NCBI GenBank assembly: GCA_023910605.1
Contig: JAAVVV010000001.1
Coordinates: forward strand, 1,230,698-1,294,697
Origin: Bosea sp. (in: a-proteobacteria)
GTDB taxonomy: Bacteria > Pseudomonadota > Alphaproteobacteria > Rhizobiales > Beijerinckiaceae
DNA: 64,000 nt
Reading direction: 5' to 3'
Translations under genes and position numbers: made by a program
The notes under the pieces: generated by a model
Databases searched by the model: none
The model's input: only the letters and a program-made list of their open reading frames with translations
What the model was told of the DNA's origin: nothing
In this document: piece by piece, positions 9,024-24,471 of the stretch
Numbering within the stretch: position 1 is the stretch's first letter
Layout of the letters: every line of letters starts with the position of its first letter

Positions 9024-10457
9024 CTAGCTGGGGAATTCCGCCAGGCCGAAAGGTGAGGGGGATGGGGCTTTGGTTTCGGTCGTGCGGCCGACAAGCGGGC
9101 CGATCGCGACCAGGGTCATGAAGAGCAGCAGAAGCTCGACGTGATAGACGAAGGTGTATCCGACGGAGGGCGACGTCAGCGCCGGCCCAAGCAGCCCATG
9201 GGTCGCCATAAGCGAGACGATGTCGCGCAGCACGCCGCCGCCCGCCACCGCAAGCCCCATCGCCAGCGCCTGCACAGCGCCCCAGGCGCCGAGCGCCAGG
9301 CCCGTTCCGCCCTCGCGGTCGAGAGCCATCGCGCCGGTGAGCGTGCCGACCGAGAACAGGCCGCCGCCAAAGCCGATCAGCACGGCGCCGACACGGAACA
9401 GCATCGGCATGTCGAGCGGGGCCGAAAGCACGACGCAGGAGAAGGCTGCTAGGCCCACGACGGCCCCTTTGGCGGCCAGCCGGCACGGGTCGATGCCCTT
9501 CATCAGGCTGCGCGCCGCCAGCGCGAAGGCGACCAGCGCCCCACCGGCCATCAGCGCCGTCAGCGCCGTGGTTTCCGCCACGCTCAGCTTCAGGATCTCG
9601 CCGCCATAGGGTTCGAGCACCGCATCCTGCATGTTGAAGGCAGCCGTCCCGAGAGCCACCGCCAGAAGGAAGCGGCGGGTGCGGCCAGCATTGGCGAAGC
9701 GGGCCCAGACCACGCGGAAGGCCGGTGTCGGCTCCTCGCCGCCGCACCGGTTTGAAGCGCGCGCCTCCTGCTTCCACAGCGCGACCAGGTTGAGCGCGAG
9801 CGTCAGAACCGCCGCGCCCTGCACCACCTGGATCAGCCGCAACTGGCTGAAGTCAGACAGGAGCAGGGAGAAGGCGCCGCCGGCCAGAACCATCCCGACC
9901 AGCAGCATGGTGTACATCAGGGCCACGACCCGGGGCCGCGCCTCTGGCGGCGCGAGATCGGTGGCGAGCGCCAGCCCGGCCGTCTGCGTGGTCTGAAGCC
10001 CCGCCCCGACCAGCAGGAAGGCCGCCGCCGAGGCGATATGGCCAATCCACCACGGCCCCCATGTGTCGCCCGAGAGCAGGATCAGCGCAAACGGCATGAT
10101 CGACAGCCCGGCGAACTGGAGCAAGGTGCCCATCCAGATGTAAGGCACGCGCCGCCAGCCAAGGGCGGAGCGGTGATGGTCGGACTTGAAGCCCACAAGC
10201 GTGCGGAACGGCGCGAACAGCAGCGGCAGCGCCACCATGATCGCCACGAGCGAGGCGGCGACCTGCATCTCGACGATCAGCACGCGGTTGAGCGTGCCGA
10301 TCAGCAGCACCGTCGCCATGCCAACCGAGACCTGGAACAGCGAAAGCCTCAGCAGCCGCCGCAGCGGCAGATCGCCTGCGCCAGCATCGGCGAAGGGCAG
10401 GAGGTTCATGCCCACCTGCCTCCAGTTCAGCGCCAGCGAGGACCGCGATCCGTTCAT
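9024..10457 (-). CDS. lhaA: LH1 assembly factor LhaA (PucC/BCD major facilitator family)
   Basis: A 477-residue polytopic membrane protein with about twelve hydrophobic segments. It belongs to the PucC-like bacteriochlorophyll delivery branch of the major facilitator superfamily. Family marks are GTLNRVLIVEMQVAASLVAIMVALPLLFAPFR, GFKSDHHRSALGWRRVPYIWMGT and NMQDAVLEPYGGEILKLSV. LhaA promotes LH1 assembly, probably by handing pigment or lipid to the nascent polypeptides. It sits between bchM and puhA and overlaps the bchM stop by four bases. A second family member, bch2, is encoded at 23.1 kb. Confidence 0.92.
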   Translation of the reverse strand: MNGSRSSLALNWRQVGMNLLPFADAGAGDLPLRRLLRLSLFQVSVGMATVLLIGTLNRVLIVEMQVAASLVAIMVALPLLFAPFRTLVGFKSDHHRSALGWRRVPYIWMGTLLQFAGLSIMPFALILLSGDTWGPWWIGHIASAAAFLLVGAGLQTTQTAGLALATDLAPPEARPRVVALMYTMLLVGMVLAGGAFSLLLSDFSQLRLIQVVQGAAVLTLALNLVALWKQEARASNRCGGEEPTPAFRVVWARFANAGRTRRFLLAVALGTAAFNMQDAVLEPYGGEILKLSVAETTALTALMAGGALVAFALAARSLMKGIDPCRLAAKGAVVGLAAFSCVVLSAPLDMPMLFRVGAVLIGFGGGLFSVGTLTGAMALDREGGTGLALGAWGAVQALAMGLAVAGGGVLRDIVSLMATHGLLGPALTSPSVGYTFVYHVELLLLFMTLVAIGPLVGRTTETKAPSPSPFGLAEFPS

Positions 10458-11170
10458 CTGTGGGCAAGCTCCAGGCCTTGGGAGATGTAGAAGCCGCGCG
10501 TGATCCGGTTCGTCCGGCCCACGCGCCAGTCCGCGAGCAGCGGCTCCAAGGCGATGCGGCGGGTGAGGTCGGCCTCGGCCAGCGGCACGATCGCCGGTGA
10601 GCGGTCGCCGCGCGGGAAGAGCTTGCCCACGCCGTACATGGCCGAGATCATCGGCGTGCGCGGCGCGAAGGTGAAGAGGATCGAGCCCGTGGTGCGGTCC
10701 GCCAGCGCCTTCAGGCAGCGCACCACGTCGCCGACGGGATGGTAGATCAGCGAATCCATCGCCACGACATGATCGAAGCGGCCGAATCCCGCATCGAGCA
10801 TGTCGCCGACGCCGAAGGTGATCGAGCCTTTGCCGAGGTCGCGGGGAGACCGCTCGCGCGCCAGGCTCACCAGCGTCGCGCTCAGATCGATAGCGGTGAC
10901 GTCGGCGCCGCGCCGCGCCGCCTCGACGGCGAAGGCGCCCGTGCCGCAGCCGGCATCAAGGATGCGGCGGCCCGTGAGATCCTGAGGCAGCCAGCCCAGC
11001 AGCTGAGCCCGCATCGCGTCGCGGCCCGCGCGCACGGTGGCGCGGACGCGGCTCACCGGCGCGTCGCTGGTCAACCGCGCCCATGCATCGACGGCGGTGC
11101 GGTCGAAATAGGTTTCGAGTTCGCCCCGGCGGGCGGTGTAGCTCTGTGTGTGGTGGGCCAGCTGATCCAT
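10454..11170 (-). CDS. bchM: Mg-protoporphyrin IX methyltransferase
   Basis: A 238-residue SAM-dependent methyltransferase starting MDQLAHHTQSYTARRGELETYFD. It makes Mg-protoporphyrin IX 13-monomethyl ester, the substrate of AcsF. The SAM-binding motif is RRILDAGCGTGAFAVEAARRGADVTAIDLS, followed by HVVAMDSLIYHPVGDVV and the BchM-typical MYGVGKLFPRGDRSPAI. An in-frame extension upstream to 11245 runs into bchL and is rejected. Ten bases separate it from bchL, and it overlaps lhaA. Confidence 0.95.
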   Translation of the reverse strand: MDQLAHHTQSYTARRGELETYFDRTAVDAWARLTSDAPVSRVRATVRAGRDAMRAQLLGWLPQDLTGRRILDAGCGTGAFAVEAARRGADVTAIDLSATLVSLARERSPRDLGKGSITFGVGDMLDAGFGRFDHVVAMDSLIYHPVGDVVRCLKALADRTTGSILFTFAPRTPMISAMYGVGKLFPRGDRSPAIVPLAEADLTRRIALEPLLADWRVGRTNRITRGFYISQGLELAHR

Positions 11171-11180
11171 CCGTGCGCCC

Positions 11181-15827
<4,647 letters not shown>

Positions 15828-15853
<26 letters not shown>

Positions 15854-17486
15854 CGTACAATGTGTCCACGGTGATGAGGCCCACGCCGCGCTCGCTTGCG
15901 AAGCGTTCAGTGTTCCGTCTCGCCTTGCCCCGCACGAAGAACGGGATTTTCCTCAGTTCCTGTTCGGCATCCGCGGCCCAGATGATCGATGCGCCCGTGA
16001 TGGGCGGCAGAACGGGCGACAAAAGCGTGTGGGCCGCGACCGGAGCGGCCGGCTCCGCTGCCTGCGGCTCGGGCGCTGGCGGCATGGCCGTGACCGCCGG
16101 CAGCCCGGTCGCAGGTTCGGCGCGGGAATTCGTGTGCGAGCCATGGCCCGCGCCCAGATGGCTGGGGGTCGCGCCGTCCGCGAACTCGAAATCGCCGCGG
16201 AACATGCCGATCAGATGTTCTTCAAGGCCCATCATCAGCGGATGGACCCAGGTGTCGAAGATCACGTTCGCGCCCTCGAAGCCCATCTGGGGCGAGTAGC
16301 GCGCGGGGAAATCCTGCACATGCACGGGCGCGGAGATCACCGCGCAGCCGATGCGCAGGCGCTTGGCGATATGGCGCTCCATCTGCGTGCCGAGCACGAG
16401 CTCTGGCTGCAACTCCTGGATGCGGGCCTCGACCTCGAGGTAATCATCGGAGATCAGCGCCTCGACGCCGAGCTTCGTGGCGAGCGCCCGGACTTCGCGG
16501 GCGAACTCGCGGGTGTAAGTGCCGATGCCCACGACCGTGAAGGCCATCTCCTCCGACGCGATGCGTGCGGCCGCCAGCACATGGGTGGCGTCGCCGAAGA
16601 TGAAGACGCGCTTGCCGGTGAGGTAGGTGGAATCGACCGAGCGCGAATACCAGGGCAGCCGCGATGGCGTCACCGCATCGGCGATGGCCGGATCGAGGCC
16701 CGCGACGGCGATGACCTCGGCGATGAAGTCGCGCGTGGCGCCCACGCCGATCGGCACCGTGCGGATGAGCGGCTGGCGGAAGGTCTTCTCCAGCCAGCGC
16801 GCCGTCACGTCCGCGATCTCGGGATAAAGCGAGATGTTGAAGTCGGCATCGGGAATGCGGGCGATGTCGGCGGCGGAGGCGTCGAGCGGGGCCACCACGT
16901 TCACGTCCACCCCGATCCGGCCAAGCAGCCTCGTGACCTCGGTGATGTCGTCGCGATGGCGAAATCCCAGGGCTGTCGGGCCCAGAAGGTTGCAGCGCGG
17001 CCGCGCGCCGGCCACCCGCGCCGGCCGTTCGAAGCCCTGGGCGCGGGCGCTGAGCAGCGCGCGGCACAGCCGGTAGAAGGTTTCGGACGCGCCCCAGTTT
17101 TCCTTCTTCTGGTAGGAGGGCAGCTCAAGCGGAATGACCGGGATCGGCAGGTCGAGCGCGGCGGCGAGCCCGGCCGGATTGTCCTGCAGCAACTCGGCCG
17201 TGCACGATTCGCCCACCAGCATCGCGGCGGGGCGGAAGCGCTCATGCGCGTCGGTGCAGGCCTTCTGGAAGATGCCGGCGGTGTCGCCGCCAAGGTCCCG
17301 CGCCTGGAAGGTGGTGTATGTCACCGGCGTGCGGCGGTCCCGCCGCTCGATCATCGTGAAGAGCAGGTCGGCGTAGGTGTCGCCCTGCGGCGCATGCAGC
17401 ACGTAATGCACGTCGGTCATCGCGGTCGCGATGCGGATCGCACCGATATGGGGTGGTCCCTCATAGGTCCAGACGGTCAGCTGCAT
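15828..17486 (-). CDS. bchB: Light-independent protochlorophyllide reductase subunit B
   Basis: A 552-residue NifK-like subunit. The start is [23 protein letters not shown] at 17486, the canonical BchB N-terminus; the longer in-frame extension into bchN is rejected. The catalytic NB-cluster cysteine is in [14 protein letters not shown], and the aspartate-bearing stretch WTYEGPPH matches the family. A Pro/Ala-rich linker (about residues 420-470) precedes the C-terminal domain that begins [25 protein letters not shown]. With BchN it reduces protochlorophyllide ring D in the dark. Only one base separates it from bchN. Confidence 0.96.
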
Positions 17487-17487
17487 G

Positions 17488-19396
<1,909 letters not shown>

Positions 19397-19411
19397 TTTT
19401 TGCCGGCCTTA

Positions 19412-19427
19412 GACTACCTACGTAGTC
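19412..19427. repeat. Inverted repeat GACTAC-N4-GTAGTC in bchF/ppaA intergenic region
   Basis: GACTACCTACGTAGTC has perfect six-base arms around CTAC. It lies 16 bases beyond the bchF operators, in the 306-base gap between divergent bchF and ppaA. It is not a TGT-N12-ACA site, and no T-run follows, so it is more likely a second operator or a start-site element than a terminator. The remainder of the gap (19428-19583) shows only the ppaA ribosome binding site AAGGAG near 19572. Confidence 0.4.
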
Positions 19428-19583
19428 GTCCGGGGGGACCGTGGAGGGGGCCTGTGTTAATCCTTGAACAGATGGTTGCCGTGAGCGTGGGTCCTGTCAC
19501 CCGAGCGCTTCTGTCACCTGCCACAGCGTGCCCGCCATCGTGCCGGGCGGGCGTCGATGACAGGGAACAGCAAGGAGTTGGCC

Positions 19584-20561
19584 ATGTCTGACTCGACCTA
19601 TTCCAGCCACACCGAAGGCGTGACGGCTCAGCATGATTCCCATGCGGAGAGCGGCCACCGCGGCGGTTGCTCCTTGCCGGACGGCTCATCGGGCAGCGCC
19701 TGCGGCATGTCCCGGTTCGAGCAGGACATCCTTTCCTTGCTCTCCCGCGTCGTGAAGCGAGACATCGTTCCGAACCTGATCACCGCCAACCGCGTGATCG
19801 GGCAGGACGCGGAATCGCCCGCCGCCCAGGCATGGCATGATGGCGGCTTCAACGCCGAACGCGGGGAGCGCGACATTCATTTCACCAGCGCCAGCATCCG
19901 CATGGTCGATGTGGCGCGCTTCGTGCGCCTGCTGCGCAGCGCAGGGATCGATGCCGCGCCCGCGCTGGTCGAGGTGCTGCTGGCGCGCGGCATCGCGCGC
20001 AATGACATCTATCTCGATCTGCTCGGCCCTGCCGCCCGGATGATTGGCGACATGTGGCAGGATGATGAGTGCAGCTTTGCTGATGTCACGATGGTGGTGG
20101 GCCGCCTGCACAACATCCTCAACTCGCTGCGCGGGGAGCGCGTTGTCACGCAGTCGAGCCCGAACAGCCCCACGATCCTTCTCTCTCCCGCCCCGGGCGA
20201 ACAGCACAGCTTCGGGATCGCGGTGGTGGATGCCGTTTTCCAGGACGCCGGCTGGCAGACCAGCCTGTCCTACACCAACGATGCCGACGACCTGATCGAT
20301 CAGGTTTCCCGTCGCCGCTTCGATGCGGTCGGCCTGTCGCTGAGCAATGATTCGCTGTCCGACGTGCTGCGCGCCTCGATCATGCGGCTGCGCGCGGCCT
20401 CCGCCAATCCGGATCTGGTCGTTCTGGTCGGTGGTCCCGCCTTCGAGGCTGCGCCAGCGCTGTCTGCCTATGCCGGCGCCGATGCGATGGTAGGCAAGGG
20501 CGTCGCGGCCGCCGCGCGGGCGCGGGAACTGTTGCCTCGACATCTGGCTTTATCTGTATAA
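19584..20561 (+). CDS. ppaA: PpaA/AerR cobalamin-binding photosynthesis regulator
   Basis: A 325-residue protein starting MSDSTYSSHTEGVTAQH, with AAGGAG upstream. It belongs to the PpaA/AerR family, which carries a short vitamin B12-binding (SCHIC) domain and modulates PpsR/CrtJ. The helical segment ends MIGDMWQDDECSFADVTMVVGRLHNIL, with the family-typical W-x-x-D-x-x-SF-x-x-VT-x-x-x-x-RLH pattern. The Rossmann-like part, HSFGIAVVDAVFQDAGWQTSLSY, FDAVGLSLSNDSLSD and LVVLVGGPAFEAAP, follows. It lacks the DxHxxG of classical B12 proteins, as expected for this family. It lies directly before ppsR, the usual pairing. A light-sensitive corrinoid cofactor is known for AerR but not shown here. Confidence 0.9.
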   Translation: MSDSTYSSHTEGVTAQHDSHAESGHRGGCSLPDGSSGSACGMSRFEQDILSLLSRVVKRDIVPNLITANRVIGQDAESPAAQAWHDGGFNAERGERDIHFTSASIRMVDVARFVRLLRSAGIDAAPALVEVLLARGIARNDIYLDLLGPAARMIGDMWQDDECSFADVTMVVGRLHNILNSLRGERVVTQSSPNSPTILLSPAPGEQHSFGIAVVDAVFQDAGWQTSLSYTNDADDLIDQVSRRRFDAVGLSLSNDSLSDVLRASIMRLRAASANPDLVVLVGGPAFEAAPALSAYAGADAMVGKGVAAAARARELLPRHLALSV

Positions 20562-20569
20562 GTACATAA

Positions 20570-20587
20570 ATCACGTCGCGACGTGAT
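20570..20587. promoter_or_regulatory. Perfect 18-bp palindrome upstream of ppsR
   Basis: ATCACGTCGCGACGTGAT is a perfect 18-base palindrome starting nine bases after the ppaA stop and 85 bases before the ppsR start. It has no loop and no T-run, so it is a protein binding site candidate rather than a terminator. It does not fit the TGT-N12-ACA pattern of the other operators in this cluster, so a different regulator may control ppsR. Confidence 0.5.
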
Positions 20588-20671
20588 AACTGCCACCGAG
20601 CGTCTGGCCGCCACTGTATCTCCGCACGAATGCCCCGCCGCGTTCTGCGCGCTGTTCCGAGGGCTCATAGT

Positions 20672-22075
20672 GTGAAGAAGCTCGACCATCCGTCCAATGC
20701 GGTGGTCCACATCGACCCCGCGGTCGCTGCGCGGATCGTCATGGCCAGCGCCGACGTCGCTGTCATCATGGATCAGGCCGGGATCGTCAGGGATGTCCTG
20801 CTGGCAGCCGAGGCGCGCCTTCCTTCCGAGTTCGGCGCCTGGCTCGGACGGCCCTGGCTGGAGACCGTGTCGCTGGACAGCAAGCCCAAGGCCCAGCAAT
20901 TGCTGGCCGACGCCGCAGCGGGCCTGCCCGGCAGGCTGCGCGAGATCAATCATATCGTTGCCGCCGGCGCCGCCACCGTTCCGATCCGCTATTCGGCGAT
21001 GAAGCTGGACGATGCCGGCCAGATACTGGCTGTGGGCCGTGACCTGCGCGCGCTCGCCGGGCTCCAGCAGCAGCTCGTTCAGTTCCAGCAGTCGATGGAG
21101 CGCGAATATGGTCGCCTGCGCGCGGCCGATACGCGCTACCGCGTGCTGTTCCAGCTCACGGGCGAGCCGATCCTGATTGCCGATTCCAGCGGGCGGCGCA
21201 TCACCGAGGCCAATCCGGCCGCGATCGCGCTGATCGGCCTGCCGCCGGGCCGCATCACCGGACGCGTATTGCCCAGCCTCTTCGCCGACAAGGGTGGCGA
21301 CGCCCTGCAGGACATGCTCACCGTGGCCAGCAATGGCGGCCGCGGCGCTGCCTATGGCCTGACGCTTGCCGAGAACGGCGCGCGGGTCGCGGCGCAGGCC
21401 TCCCTGTTCCGGCAGGATGGCGCGGCCTGTTTCCTTATCCGTCTCACGGGCCCCTCCGATCGCGAGCGCGGCGACGGGCCGGCGACGACAGCCATCGAAG
21501 CCCTCATCGACCGTCTGCCCGACGCCTTCGTCGTCACCGATGCCGCCGGCGCGCTCCAGCGCGTCAACGGCGCCTTCCTCGACATGGCCGGCCTCGCGAC
21601 GGCTGGCGCAGCCGTCGGCCAGAACCTCGATCAATGGCTCGGCCGCGCCGGGGTGGACTTCAACGTCCTGAAGGCCTCGATGCGCGAGGGCGGCGTGGTC
21701 CGCAATTTCAGCACCGTGCTGCGCAGCGCCTATGGCGCGGTCGACACGGTCGAGATTTCAGCCGTGGGCGGCATCGGCGACGCCGCCGACCATCTTGGCT
21801 TCATCATCAGGCCGGCCGGCCGCTCCGGTTCGGAGCCTGGGCCGTCCGCCCTGCCGCGCTCCGCCGAGGAGTTCAAGCAGCTGGTCGGCCGCGTGCCGCT
21901 CAAGGAGCTGGTGCGCGAGACCAGCGACATCATCGAGAAGCTCTGCATCGAGGCGGCCCTCGAAATGACCGGCAACAACCGCGCCTCCGCCGCCGATATG
22001 CTCGGCCTGAGCCGCCAGGGTCTCTACGCCAAGCTCCACCGCTTCGGCATCGGGGATCTCTCCGGGCAGGATTGA
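20672..22075 (+). CDS. ppsR: PpsR/CrtJ-type redox-responsive repressor
   Basis: A 467-residue transcriptional repressor of photosynthesis genes with an N-terminal PAS-like region, a Gln-rich helix near LQQQLVQFQQSMEREYGRL, two further PAS domains and a FIS-type helix-turn-helix (TGNNRASAADMLGLSRQGLYAKLHRFG). GTG 20672 is chosen over the ATG at 20630 because GAGGG lies eight bases before it and none precedes the ATG. With this start the two cysteines fall at 253 (ACFLIRL) and 425 (KLCIEAAL), close to Cys251 and Cys424 of Rhodobacter sphaeroides PpsR. Redox sensing by disulfide is known for that protein. Its predicted sites recur across the cluster. Confidence 0.95.
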   Translation: MKKLDHPSNAVVHIDPAVAARIVMASADVAVIMDQAGIVRDVLLAAEARLPSEFGAWLGRPWLETVSLDSKPKAQQLLADAAAGLPGRLREINHIVAAGAATVPIRYSAMKLDDAGQILAVGRDLRALAGLQQQLVQFQQSMEREYGRLRAADTRYRVLFQLTGEPILIADSSGRRITEANPAAIALIGLPPGRITGRVLPSLFADKGGDALQDMLTVASNGGRGAAYGLTLAENGARVAAQASLFRQDGAACFLIRLTGPSDRERGDGPATTAIEALIDRLPDAFVVTDAAGALQRVNGAFLDMAGLATAGAAVGQNLDQWLGRAGVDFNVLKASMREGGVVRNFSTVLRSAYGAVDTVEISAVGGIGDAADHLGFIIRPAGRSGSEPGPSALPRSAEEFKQLVGRVPLKELVRETSDIIEKLCIEAALEMTGNNRASAADMLGLSRQGLYAKLHRFGIGDLSGQD

Positions 22076-22095
22076 GCCGCACCGACGGTTCAATC
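22070..22095 (+). terminator. Hairpin at the ppsR stop codon
   Basis: GATTGAGCCG and CGGTTCAATC form a ten-pair stem (one G-T wobble) with a six-base loop, and the ppsR stop codon lies inside the stem. Only a short GTTTC follows, so termination would be weak or factor-assisted. It separates ppsR from the bchG operon promoter. Confidence 0.45.
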
Positions 22096-22132
22096 GTTTC
22101 GCAGGCGCTGCGCGACAACCCTGCCGTATAGG

Positions 22133-22164
22133 TGTAAACACAAATTGACGCCTGCGGGCGTCAA
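22133..22164 (+). promoter_or_regulatory. PpsR-type operator and adjacent inverted repeat upstream of bchG
   Basis: TGTAAACACAAATTGACG (22133-22150) fits TGT-N12-ACA with one end change (ACG). Its right half is also the left arm of the perfect inverted repeat TTGACGCCTGCGGGCGTCAA (22145-22164, eight-base arms, four-base loop). The bchG ATG follows at 22181. The core CACAAATTGAC is identical in the bchC operator. TTGACG could act as a -35 box, so binding would block the promoter of the ten-gene bchG operon. Confidence 0.65.
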
Positions 22165-22180
22165 ATGTAGCGTCGTCTTC

Positions 22181-23086
22181 ATGTCCGACGCCCCCGCCAG
22201 TTTGCCGGTGAACGCACGCGCCCTGCCCAGCCCCGCAGCGGTGCTGGAGCTGTTCAAGCCCATCACCTGGTTTGCGCCGATGTGGGCCTTCGGCTGCGGC
22301 GTTGTGTCCTCCGGCTTGCCGGTTGCGGAGCGCTGGTTCGCCATCGTTCTGGGCGTGCTGCTCGCCGGGCCTCTGGTCTGCGCGACCTCGCAGGCCGTGA
22401 ACGATTGGTTCGACCGGCACGTGGACGCCATCAACGAGCCCGGCCGGCCGATTCCCTCCGGGCGCATTCCTGGCCGCTGGGGCCTGTGGATCGCGATCTT
22501 CTGGACGGCGGTGTCCCTGCTCGTCGCGGCGGCGCTCGGCCCCTGGGTCTTCTGGGCCGCCGTCCTCGGCCTTGCGCTCGCCTGGGCCTATAGCGCGCCG
22601 CCCTTGCGCCTCAAGCTGAATGGCTGGTGGGGCAATGCCGCCGTCGGCTTTTCCTATGAGGGCCTGCCCTGGTTCACCGGCGCCGCGGTCATGGCGGCCG
22701 CCGCGCCCGACTGGCGCATCACCCTCATCGCCGCCATCTATGCCGTCGGCGCGCATGGCATCATGACGCTCAATGACTTCAAGGCTGTGGAAGGTGACCG
22801 GGCGCTGGGCGTGCGCTCCTTGCCCGTGCAACTGGGCGAGGCGCAAGCTGCTCGGCTGGCCTGCTGGGTCATGGCGCTGCCGCAGGTTCTGGTGGTGATC
22901 CTGCTCGGGGGCTTCGACCGCCCCTGGCACGCGGCGCTGGTTGCGGGCCTGCTGGCGGCGCAGCTCGCCCTGATGCCGCGCCTGCTCTCAGATCCGCGCC
23001 GCTATGCCGCCTGGTACAATGCCACGGGCACCACGCTTTACGTGCTGGGCATGCTCGCCGCCGCCTTCGCCCTGCGTTCGTCATGA
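22181..23086 (+). CDS. bchG: Bacteriochlorophyll synthase (geranylgeranyl transferase)
   Basis: A 301-residue UbiA-family membrane prenyltransferase that esterifies bacteriochlorophyllide a with geranylgeranyl diphosphate. The start is ATG 22181 (MSDAPASLPVNARALP); an upstream TTG lies inside the operator. The Mg-diphosphate motif is NDWFDRHVDAINEPGRPIPSGRI, the second acidic motif is LNDFKAVEGDRALGVRSLPVQLG, and about eight hydrophobic segments are visible. It is the first gene of the long plus-strand operon and overlaps bch2 by four bases. Confidence 0.95.
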   Translation: MSDAPASLPVNARALPSPAAVLELFKPITWFAPMWAFGCGVVSSGLPVAERWFAIVLGVLLAGPLVCATSQAVNDWFDRHVDAINEPGRPIPSGRIPGRWGLWIAIFWTAVSLLVAAALGPWVFWAAVLGLALAWAYSAPPLRLKLNGWWGNAAVGFSYEGLPWFTGAAVMAAAAPDWRITLIAAIYAVGAHGIMTLNDFKAVEGDRALGVRSLPVQLGEAQAARLACWVMALPQVLVVILLGGFDRPWHAALVAGLLAAQLALMPRLLSDPRRYAAWYNATGTTLYVLGMLAAAFALRSS

Positions 23087-24471
23087 GGTCGCCCATGCGT
23101 TCCGCCTCGTCCCGGCCTGACCTGAGCTGGATCGGCATCGTGCGCCTTGGCCTGGTCCAGACCGCGCTGGGCGCCATCATCGTGCTCACCACCTCCACGC
23201 TCAACCGCGTCATGGTGGTGGAGCTGGCCCTGCCGGCGATTCTGCCCGGCCTGCTGGTCGGGCTGCACTATGCGTTGCAGGTGCTGCGCCCGCGCTGGGG
23301 CTTCGGTGCCGACAAGGGCCAGCGCGCCACGCCCTGGATCGTCGGGGGAATGGGCATGCTGGCGGGCGGCGGCTTCGTCGCCTCCCTCGCCACGGCGCTC
23401 ATGAGCGTCAACCTTGCCGCGGGCATCGCGCTGGCCCTGGTCGGTTTCGTGCTGATCGGCATCGGCGTCGGCGCATCGGGCACCTCGCTGCTGGTGCTGC
23501 TCGCCAAGCGCGTGGCGCCCGAGCGCCGCGCTCCGGCTGCCACGCTGGTCTGGCTGATGATGATCTTCGGCTTTGCCGCCACGGCTGGCCTCGCAGGCCA
23601 TTTCCTCGATCCGTTCTCGACAAGCCGCATGATCACCGTCGCAGCGATCCTGTGCAGCCTCGCCTTCCTCGTCTCCGTGCTGGCCGTGGCCGGCGTCGAG
23701 GGCCCGGCTGCGGCGCAGACGCAGTCCGAGGCGGAGCAGGAGATGCCCTTCCGCGCGGCCATCGCCGAGGTTTGGGCCGAGCCGCGCGCGCGCCTGTTCG
23801 CGCTCTTCATCATCATCTCGATGCTGGCCTATAGCGGGCAGGACCTGATCCTCGAGCCTTTCGCGGGCATCGTCTTCGGCTTCACGCCAGGCGGGTCGAC
23901 CAAGCTCTCGGGCGTGCAACATGGCGGCGTCCTGGTTGGCATGATCTTCGTCGCATTGGCGGCTGGCCCTCTGGCGAAGGGCCGGCTCGGCTCTCTCGGC
24001 TTCTGGACCATTGCCGGCTGCGTGCTGTCCGCCATCGTGCTGCTCGCGCTGGTCATCGCCTCCAATGTCGGCCCCGCCTGGCCGCTGCGCGCCAATGTCT
24101 TTGCCCTGGGCGTCGCCAACGGCATCTATGCCGCCGCGGCCATCGGCTCGATGATGCTGCTGGCCGGCTCCGGGCGGCGCGGGCGGGAGGGCACGCGCAT
24201 GGGCCTTTGGGGCGCCGGCCAGGCGCTGGCCATGGGCGCGGGCGGCCTCATCGGCGCAGGCGCGGTCGATGTGGCGCGCTGGCTCAGCGGCTCGCCCTTC
24301 ATGGCCTATGCCGCCGTCTTCACGGGCGAGGCCGTCCTGTTCCTCATTGCAGCGCTCATCGCCGCCCGCGTTGCCGCGCTCGGGGCCGCCGCGCCCCAGC
24401 CGGCCGCAACCACAGTCGCCGGACCCCGTCACAGCATCGCCATCCAGGCCAACAGGGAGCCTTCCCGATGA
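23083..24471 (+). CDS. PucC/LhaA-like transporter (bch2, orf428 type)
   Basis: A 462-residue polytopic membrane protein of the PucC-like bacteriochlorophyll delivery family. It shows GLVQTALGAIIVLTTSTLNRVMVVELALPAILPGLLVGLHYALQVLRPRWG and YSGQDLILEPFAGIVFGFTPGGSTKLSG. Its place between bchG and bchP is that of the gene called bch2 or orf428 in other purple bacteria, so it probably handles newly made pigment. It overlaps both neighbours by four bases (ATGA), indicating coupled synthesis with BchG and BchP. Confidence 0.88.
   Translation: MRSPMRSASSRPDLSWIGIVRLGLVQTALGAIIVLTTSTLNRVMVVELALPAILPGLLVGLHYALQVLRPRWGFGADKGQRATPWIVGGMGMLAGGGFVASLATALMSVNLAAGIALALVGFVLIGIGVGASGTSLLVLLAKRVAPERRAPAATLVWLMMIFGFAATAGLAGHFLDPFSTSRMITVAAILCSLAFLVSVLAVAGVEGPAAAQTQSEAEQEMPFRAAIAEVWAEPRARLFALFIIISMLAYSGQDLILEPFAGIVFGFTPGGSTKLSGVQHGGVLVGMIFVALAAGPLAKGRLGSLGFWTIAGCVLSAIVLLALVIASNVGPAWPLRANVFALGVANGIYAAAAIGSMMLLAGSGRRGREGTRMGLWGAGQALAMGAGGLIGAGAVDVARWLSGSPFMAYAAVFTGEAVLFLIAALIAARVAALGAAAPQPAATTVAGPRHSIAIQANREPSR

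Noticed and set aside
20630-20671. ATG at 20630 as the ppsR start
   Set aside because: It lacks a ribosome binding site, and the conserved cysteine positions fit the GTG at 20672 much better.
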